From contig JAJYKC010000211.1 in NCBI GenBank assembly GCA_021788955.1, positions 1 through 5,715 of the forward strand: a DNA stretch of 5,715 nt. Reading direction: 5' to 3'. The position numbers and the translations under genes are program-made. Under the pieces are notes generated by a model that searched no databases, was not told where the DNA came from, and worked only from the letters and a program-made list of their open reading frames with translations. This document shows, piece after piece, positions 1 to 5,715 of the stretch (position 1 is its first letter; each line of letters starts with the position of its first letter). This DNA is from Acidobacteriota bacterium. GTDB taxonomy: Bacteria > Acidobacteriota > Terriglobia > Bryobacterales > Bryobacteraceae.

Positions 1-858
1 GATGTCGATCGTGTCCGGCGCCGTGCGTCCGTCAGGATATGCATAAATGCCGCCCGCGGCCACTGCGCTGATCGGGTCGTCCTGCAGCATAAACATGTGC
101 ACCGCGTCGATCCAGTGCGTGAACAGGTCTGTAACCTGCCCGCCGCCGAAATCGAGGTATGCGCGGAAATTCCAGTACTGCTGCGGATCCCAGTCGCGCC
201 ATTTCACGGGGCCCAGGAACATATCCCAATCGAGGTTCGCCGGCTTCTGCGCAAGCGAGGCCGGCGCTTTCCGCAGGTGCCATGAGTTGCCGTGCCACCA
301 TGTGCGTGCAAGCGTGATTTTGCCGAGTTTGCCCGCTTGAATATACTGGTCGCGCGCCTGCATGTAGTGCGGTCCGGAGCGCTGCTGCATGCCGGTCTGA
401 AATACGCGATTGTTTTCGCGCGCCGCTTTGACGACCTTCGGGCCTTCCTCGATGGTGAGCGTCAGCGGCTTCTCGCAGTAAACGTCCTTGCCGGCTTCCA
501 CCGCGGCGATCGAGATGCGCGAGTGCCAGTGGTCCGGCGTAGCGATGAGAACCGCGTCCAGGTCTTTGCCGTCATCGAGAAGTTTGTGGAAGTTGCCGTA
601 CTTCCTCGCGTCGGGGGCCTTCTGCGCGGCCTCGTCAACGCGGTCGCCCCAGACGTCGCAGAGCGCGGCCACATGAACCGCCGGGTTCTTCTGAAAGATG
701 CCCATGTCGTACTGGCCGCGCGAGCCGCAGCCGATCACGCCGAGTTGAACGCGGTCGTTGGCGCCCAGCACGCGGGAGTAACTGGCGGCTGTAACGGCGA
801 CGGCGCTCGTGGCGGCGGCGCGAAGAACACTGCGGCGGTTGACGTCCTGGTCCGGCAT
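1..858 (-). CDS. Tat-exported Gfo/Idh/MocA family NAD(P)-dependent oxidoreductase, 3' end cut by the window
   Basis: Reverse-strand reading from the ATG at 856-858 gives 286 residues with no stop before the window edge, so the C-terminus is missing. The N-terminus NRRSVLRAAATSAVAVTAAS (residues 7-26) has twin arginines followed by a hydrophobic, alanine-rich stretch, which looks like a Tat signal for export of a folded cofactor protein. A Rossmann motif GVIGCGSRG follows (residues 40-48), then TPDHWH (107-112) and the family signature EKP (129-131). GGGQVTD..THW (238-249) carries the Asp244/His248 pair typical of the catalytic domain. The family oxidises or reduces sugars, inositols and related polyols with NAD(P); the substrate here cannot be told. 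Exported members are frequent in Acidobacteria, Planctomycetes and Bacteroidetes and often act on carbohydrates outside the cytoplasm. The ATG is supported by the Tat motif directly after it; no strong Shine-Dalgarno is visible. The gene is transcribed divergently from trmFO. Confidence 0.93.
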   Translation of the reverse strand, partial: MPDQDVNRRSVLRAAATSAVAVTAASYSRVLGANDRVQLGVIGCGSRGQYDMGIFQKNPAVHVAALCDVWGDRVDEAAQKAPDARKYGNFHKLLDDGKDLDAVLIATPDHWHSRISIAAVEAGKDVYCEKPLTLTIEEGPKVVKAARENNRVFQTGMQQRSGPHYMQARDQYIQAGKLGKITLARTWWHGNSWHLRKAPASLAQKPANLDWDMFLGPVKWRDWDPQQYWNFRAYLDFGGGQVTDLFTHWIDAVHMFMLQDDPISAVAAGGIYAYPDGRTAPDTIDI

Positions 859-911
859 AATCTGCCAGTATATCCTCGGAGACTCCGCCAGGTCCGATAT
901 CCTGAGAGCGA
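859..911. promoter_or_regulatory. Divergent intergenic region with candidate promoters/operator
   Basis: This 53-bp gap must hold the 5' signals of both the oxidoreductase (minus) and trmFO (plus), unless promoters lie inside the genes. A perfect 11-bp palindrome CGGAG-A-CTCCG lies at 877-887. It is flanked by two direct copies of ATATCCT at 870-876 and 897-903, whose starts are 27 bp apart. TATATCC (869-875) and GATATCC (896-902) could serve as poor -10 elements, but no clear -35 box can be paired with them. The operator role is a guess from position and symmetry alone. Confidence 0.3.
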
Positions 912-2246
912 GTGCGAATTGCGATTTTAGGCGGCGGATTAGCGGGAGTCGAGGCGGCCTTGCAGGTGGCTCGTGCGGGCCTCGATTGCACTCTCCATGA
1001 GATGCGTCCTCTCGTCAGCACATCCGCGCATAAGACGGACCGTTTCGCCGAACTGGTCTGCAGTAACTCGCTCAAGAGCGAAACATCCGACACCGCGCCA
1101 TGGCTGCTCAAGGAAGAACTGCGGCGCATGGGTTCGGCCCTGCTCGAAGCCGCCGCACGGGCGCGTGTTCCCGGTGGGCAGGCGCTCACCGTCGACCGTG
1201 ACGTGTTCGCCGAAGAAGCCACGCGAGCGGTGGAAGGCAATGCGCGCATCGAAGTGGTTCGCGGCGAAGCTGTCGAAATCCCGCGTGAGGGAATCGTCAT
1301 CGTCGCCACTGGTCCGCTCACTTCCGGCTCGCTCGCCGAGGACATCGGCCGCCTCACCGGAACCAACCGCCTGTTCTTCTACGACAGCATCAGCCCGATC
1401 GTGGATGCGTTTACCATCGACCGCAACATCGTCTTCGCCGCCTCCCGCTACGGCAAGTCGATCGACGGCTCTGACGACTATCTCAATTGTCCACTCAATC
1501 GCGAAGAATACGAGCGGTTCGTCGATGGGGTGCTCGCCGCGCGGAGTGCGCCGTCGCATATCCCCGAAGACCATCCGAAATTCTTCGAAGCCTGCCTGCC
1601 GATTGAAGAACTCGCCCGCCGCGGACGCGACACGCTGCGCTTTGGTCCAATGAAGCCAATGGGGCTCATCGACCCGCGAACCGGACGCAGGCCGTATGCC
1701 GTGGTGCAGATGCGCCAGGAGAACCTGCGCGCCGAAAGCTACAACCTAGTCGGCTTCCAGAACCATATGCGATTCGAAGAACAGCAGCGCGTGTTCCGCC
1801 TGGTTCCAGGCCTGGAACAGGCCGTGTTCCTGCGCTATGGCCAGGTGCATCGCAACACGTATATCAACGCGCCCTCGCTGCTCACACCGACGCTGCAATT
1901 GCGCACCAAGCCCGAGGTTTTCTTCGCCGGCCAGATCTCCGGCGTCGAAGGGTACGTCGAATCTATAGCCACCGGACTCATCGCCGGGCGGAACGCGGCG
2001 GCGCTAGCGCGGGAGGAGCCAGTGGTTCCCTTTCCGCGCGAAACCGCTCTCGGCTCGCTGTGTGCTTATGTCTCGAGTGCAGACCCATCAAACTATCAGC
2101 CGGCCAACATTACCTTCGACCTGCTGCCGCCGCTCGAAGAAGCGGAGCGGATCAAGCTCGGACGCGACCGGCGCGCCCGTCACGCCGCGATCTGCCGGAG
2201 GGCGCTCGAAAGCCTCGATGCCACGCTTTCCGCCGGGGTCCGATGA
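912..2246 (+). CDS. trmFO: Methylenetetrahydrofolate--tRNA-(uracil-5-)-methyltransferase TrmFO
   Basis: TrmFO makes ribothymidine at U54 of the tRNA T-loop in the cytoplasm. It uses 5,10-methylenetetrahydrofolate as carbon donor and FAD/NAD(P)H as reductant, unlike SAM-dependent TrmA. The 444-residue product matches the usual family length (about 435-450). It opens with the FAD-binding motif ILGGGLAGVEAA (residues 5-16), followed by HEMRP (29-33), TDRFAELVCSNSL (42-54), VATGPLTS (131-138), RYGKS..DDYLNCP (179-194), FFEACLPIEELARRG (224-238) and FGPMKPMGLIDPRTG (244-258). ISGVEGYVESIATG (342-355) is the C-terminal FAD-site motif. Cys50 and Cys228 correspond to the two functionally important cysteines of Bacillus TrmFO (C53 and C226). 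The start is GTG at 912, chosen because the Rossmann motif begins within five residues. A weak GAGAG (904-908) is the only ribosome-binding candidate and is close to the start. The stop overlaps the xerC start, so the two genes are probably translated from one mRNA. Confidence 0.97.
   Translation: MRIAILGGGLAGVEAALQVARAGLDCTLHEMRPLVSTSAHKTDRFAELVCSNSLKSETSDTAPWLLKEELRRMGSALLEAAARARVPGGQALTVDRDVFAEEATRAVEGNARIEVVRGEAVEIPREGIVIVATGPLTSGSLAEDIGRLTGTNRLFFYDSISPIVDAFTIDRNIVFAASRYGKSIDGSDDYLNCPLNREEYERFVDGVLAARSAPSHIPEDHPKFFEACLPIEELARRGRDTLRFGPMKPMGLIDPRTGRRPYAVVQMRQENLRAESYNLVGFQNHMRFEEQQRVFRLVPGLEQAVFLRYGQVHRNTYINAPSLLTPTLQLRTKPEVFFAGQISGVEGYVESIATGLIAGRNAAALAREEPVVPFPRETALGSLCAYVSSADPSNYQPANITFDLLPPLEEAERIKLGRDRRARHAAICRRALESLDATLSAGVR
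2243..2246 (+). other. ATGA stop/start overlap joining trmFO to xerC
   Basis: The TGA of trmFO (2244-2246) overlaps the ATG of xerC (2243-2245) in the tetranucleotide ATGA. A GGGG at 2235-2238 is the only, weak, ribosome-binding candidate, so xerC is probably expressed by termination-reinitiation coupled to trmFO. The overlap also fixes the xerC start. Confidence 0.85.
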
Positions 2247-3142
2247 GCCCGCTGAGCCAGGCCATCGACGCGTATCTCGACGAACTCCGCCGGCGCAACG
2301 CTTCCGCCCACACCGTGCGTAACTACGGCGCCGACCTGCGCGAGTTTTTGACATACTTTTCTCCGCCCGAGGGCGACCCACCCTCGCCGGCCGCCTTCAG
2401 CACGCTCGAATTTCGCGAGTGGATGGGCAACCTGCACGCCCAGGGCCTCAGTGCCATCACCATCCGCCGCAAGCTTGCCGCGGTACGGGGTCTCTTCGGT
2501 TTCCTCCATCGCCGCGGCGAGATTCCCACAAACGCCGCCAAGAGAGTGCGGACGCCTCGCGCGCCCAAACTTGCTCCCAGCGTGCCGAACGCCGAAACCA
2601 CCAATCAGCTCATCGACGCCGTGACCGCGGACAAACTCGAACGCCCCTTCCCTGCCCGCGACCGACTGCTGTTCGAGTTACTGTACGGCTGCGGTCTGAG
2701 AATTAGTGAGTTGGTAGGCTTGAAGCTCGAAGACTTCGACCGTAGCGAGCGCTGGCTGCGCGTCCGCGGCAAGGGCAATAAGGAGCGCGAGGTGCCCTAC
2801 GGAGCGAAGGTTGAGGAAGCACTGGTGCGGTACCTGGAGAACCGGCAGCCGCATGACCCCGCCGCGCGGGATCTCTTGCTGAACGCCCGCGGCGGTAGGC
2901 TGACCGACCGTGGCGCCCGCGGAATCGTGAAGCTCTACGCGATCGCCCTCAGCGGCGACCCCTCGCTGCATCCGCATAGTTTCCGGCACGCTTACGCAAC
3001 CCACTTACTCGCCGACGGCGCCGACTTACGCGCGATTCAGGAGTTACTCGGCCACGCGAGCCTGTCCACCACCCAGCGCTACACCCAACTCTCGCTTACC
3101 GACCTGATGGCCGAGTACGACCGGGCGCACCCCAAGGCTTAA
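2243..3142 (+). CDS. xerC: Xer-type tyrosine recombinase (XerC/CodV)
   Basis: The 299-residue product has the size of XerC/XerD (298 in E. coli). These enzymes resolve chromosome dimers by strand exchange at dif during division. Residues about 1-95 form the N-terminal SAM-like DNA-binding domain (TVRNYGADLREFL at 24-36, TIRRKLAAVRGLF at 73-85). Residues about 110-295 form the catalytic domain with the full active site: Arg153 in GLRISELVGL, Lys177 in RGKGNKER, His245 and Arg248 in HPHSFRHAYATHLL, His271 in LLGHASLSTTQRY, and nucleophile Tyr280. Each lies five residues beyond its E. coli XerC equivalent (R148, K172, H240, R243, H266, Y275), so the spacing is intact. The ATG at 2243 is preferred over an in-frame ATG at 2060, which would add 61 residues antagonistic to family length and lie inside trmFO. 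XerC rather than XerD is inferred from the trmFO linkage, also known in Firmicutes (gid-codV). No att-like repeats or phage genes suggest a mobile integrase. The 3' end overlaps the convergent deiodinase-like gene. Confidence 0.92.
   Translation: MSPLSQAIDAYLDELRRRNASAHTVRNYGADLREFLTYFSPPEGDPPSPAAFSTLEFREWMGNLHAQGLSAITIRRKLAAVRGLFGFLHRRGEIPTNAAKRVRTPRAPKLAPSVPNAETTNQLIDAVTADKLERPFPARDRLLFELLYGCGLRISELVGLKLEDFDRSERWLRVRGKGNKEREVPYGAKVEEALVRYLENRQPHDPAARDLLLNARGGRLTDRGARGIVKLYAIALSGDPSLHPHSFRHAYATHLLADGADLRAIQELLGHASLSTTQRYTQLSLTDLMAEYDRAHPKA
3044..3142. other. Convergent 3' overlap of xerC and the deiodinase-like gene
   Basis: The last 99 bp of xerC (encoding the Tyr280 region and C-terminus) are also the antisense template of the last 33 codons of the deiodinase-like gene, because that frame has no stop until TAA at 3044-3046. 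No T-tract-flanked hairpin is visible at the junction (3143-3200), so the two transcripts may run into each other. Confidence 0.7.
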
Positions 3143-3841
3143 CTTCGCCGGGGCCACGCTGTCAAGAAGCGGCTGCATGTCGCGCGGATGGAAACCGAAC
3201 GGTCCGGGCTTGCTCCGGAAAACAATGCGCCCTTGCGTGTCGATCACGTACAGCCGGTCCGGCCAGCCGTTGTACTCCACCTCCACGCGGTTGTCCATGC
3301 CGTCGAGCAGCGCGGGAATCGCGATGTGCAGTTTGCGCACACAGCTACCAGCCACCGTCTCGCGCGCGAGCAGCGTCGTCGGATTCCGAAAAATCACTCC
3401 CTGCCGAATGTTGTCCGGCATCTGCCAGAAGTCGCTCGCATGCGCCTCCTGAATATAGACGATGTAGAATGCCACGCGGTCCTTGTACTTCCGATACATC
3501 TCGTTCAGGACGGGAACCTCCCGCCGGAAAGGCGGTCAAGTGTAGCTTCCAAAAACCAGCACCACCGGACGCACGCCGCGCAGCGAAGCCAGGTGAACCG
3601 GCGGGCCGCCTCGTAGCGGAGAAAGCGCAAAATCGGGCGCCATCGTATCCACCGACGCGCTGCCCGCCCGCGCCTGCGTCCATAGCGTCTCAAACGGAAG
3701 CACGAGGAAAACCAAGCCCGGCATCTTCGCCATGAAAGACGCGAAAACTCCGGGTGGCTGGAGCATCTGATGGTAGATGAGCGCCACGAAGCACACCCAC
3801 ATCGCGAGGAGGACTGTGAACGCTCCCTTGACTGGACCCAT
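3044..3841 (-). CDS. Iodothyronine deiodinase-like selenoprotein, thioredoxin fold, membrane-anchored; in-frame TGA read as selenocysteine
   Basis: Reading from ATG 3841 to TAA 3044-3046 gives 265 codons with a single internal TGA at codon 102. Residues 7-26 (GAFTVLLAMWVCFVALIYHQ) and about 32-50 look like membrane segments. A thioredoxin-like domain follows from APDFALSPL (68-76). RPVVLVFGSYT-U-PPF (91-105) matches the DIO1 active site RPLVLNFGSCT-U-PSF. FYIVYIQEAHASDFW (125-139) matches FLVIYIEEAHASDGW, and His134 lies 32 residues after Sec102, the same spacing as Sec126-His158 in DIO1. PDRLYVIDTQGRIVF (194-208) and KPGPFGFHP (211-219) continue the match. The family reductively removes iodine from thyroid hormones in animals. 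The bacterial substrate is unknown, and a general thiol/peroxide or dehalogenating redox role is inference. The start is 10 nt after the rnr stop and lacks a clear Shine-Dalgarno, so coupling to rnr is likely. The last ~33 residues are antisense to xerC and lie beyond the conserved domain. The alternative is a pseudogene or a sequencing error at a Cys codon; the candidate SECIS element argues against both. Confidence 0.88.
3504..3530 (-). promoter_or_regulatory. Candidate bacterial SECIS element (selenocysteine insertion stem-loop)
   Basis: Counting from the base after TGA, nt 11-17 (GGCGGGA, 3525-3519) pair with nt 21-27 (TCCCGTC, 3515-3509). This makes a 7-bp stem (one G-U pair) closed by a GGU apical loop (3518-3516). 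Below a 2x2 mismatch, UUU (3530-3528) can pair with GAA (3506-3504). The loop begins 17 nt after the TGA and starts with G. In E. coli fdhF the GGU loop starts 18 nt after its UGA, where SelB binds. The element lies inside the coding sequence, with the upper stem encoding residues 105-111. A competing hairpin CCGCC-TTTCC-GGCGG (3535-3521) is possible but places its loop too close to the TGA. Confidence 0.75.
3536..3538 (-). other. In-frame TGA recoded as selenocysteine (Sec102)
   Basis: The reverse strand reads GGA AGC TAC ACT TGA CCG CCT TTC (Gly-Ser-Tyr-Thr-Sec-Pro-Pro-Phe). The frame is open for 101 codons before and 163 codons after it, and conserved family motifs lie on both sides. The TGA falls exactly at the catalytic selenocysteine position of the deiodinase family. 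The true stop of the gene is TAA, consistent with TGA being recoded. Confidence 0.87.
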
Positions 3842-3851
3842 GAGAAACAGG

Positions 3852-5715
<1,864 letters not shown>

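Noticed and set aside
292..930. Plus-strand open frame of 212 codons
   Set aside because: It is antisense to the oxidoreductase, whose conserved motifs are all on the minus strand. The translation is Arg/Val/Ala-rich with no recognisable motif.
2060..2242. Upstream in-frame ATG that would extend XerC by 61 residues
   Set aside because: The extension lies inside trmFO, has no family similarity, and the ATG at 2243 gives the usual 299-residue length and active-site spacing.
2243..3142. Phage or integron integrase instead of housekeeping XerC
   Set aside because: Length and active-site spacing match XerC, the gene is coupled to trmFO, and no attachment-site repeats, cassettes or phage genes are nearby. 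XerD cannot be excluded from sequence alone.
3143..3200. Bidirectional terminator between xerC and the convergent gene
   Set aside because: No strong hairpin with a flanking T or A tract is visible, and the minus-strand gene is coding through the whole stretch.
3044..3841. Reading this stretch as two separate small genes or as a frameshifted pseudogene
   Set aside because: Both parts are in the same frame, only one TGA interrupts them, the conserved active-site motif spans that TGA, and a SECIS-like stem-loop follows at the right distance. There is no frameshift and no other stop.

Overview
The window is GC-rich, gene-dense DNA from a bacterial chromosome. It holds five protein-coding genes, two of them cut by the window edges. 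A Tat-exported Gfo/Idh/MocA oxidoreductase, a folate-dependent TrmFO and a deiodinase-like membrane redox protein together suggest Acidobacteria (Solibacteres/Bryobacterales type) or a similar environmental lineage. That placement is inference from gene content, not from a marker gene.

Layout. (1) 1-858, minus: N-terminal 286 residues of a Tat-signal Gfo/Idh/MocA oxidoreductase, with its 3' end outside the window. (2) 859-911: a 53-bp divergent intergenic gap with a small palindrome and a direct repeat. (3) 912-2246, plus: trmFO, the flavin- and folate-dependent tRNA U54 methyltransferase. (4) 2243-3142, plus: xerC, a Xer-type tyrosine recombinase, joined to trmFO by an ATGA stop/start overlap. 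(5) 3044-3841, minus: a 265-codon iodothyronine-deiodinase-like gene interrupted by one in-frame TGA (3536-3538), read here as selenocysteine. (6) 3852-5715, minus: rnr (RNase R), with its 5' end outside the window. It lies 10 bp upstream of the deiodinase-like gene on the same strand.

The main result is gene 5. A conventional gene caller would split it into a 101-residue membrane fragment and a 151-residue fragment, or call it broken. The two halves are in exactly the same frame, separated only by TGA plus 12 open codons. The TGA sits where animal deiodinases carry catalytic selenocysteine (GSYT-U-PPF here, GSCT-U-PSF in DIO1). A stem-loop with a GGU apical loop starts 17 nt after the TGA, as expected for a bacterial SECIS element. 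This implies that the host makes selenocysteine, although no sel genes lie in the window.

The rest is housekeeping: tRNA modification plus chromosome dimer resolution on the plus strand, and RNA decay (rnr) probably cotranscribed with the selenoprotein on the minus strand. The two blocks converge and overlap by 99 bp at 3044-3142. I see no mobile element, CRISPR array, tRNA, rRNA or convincing terminator.
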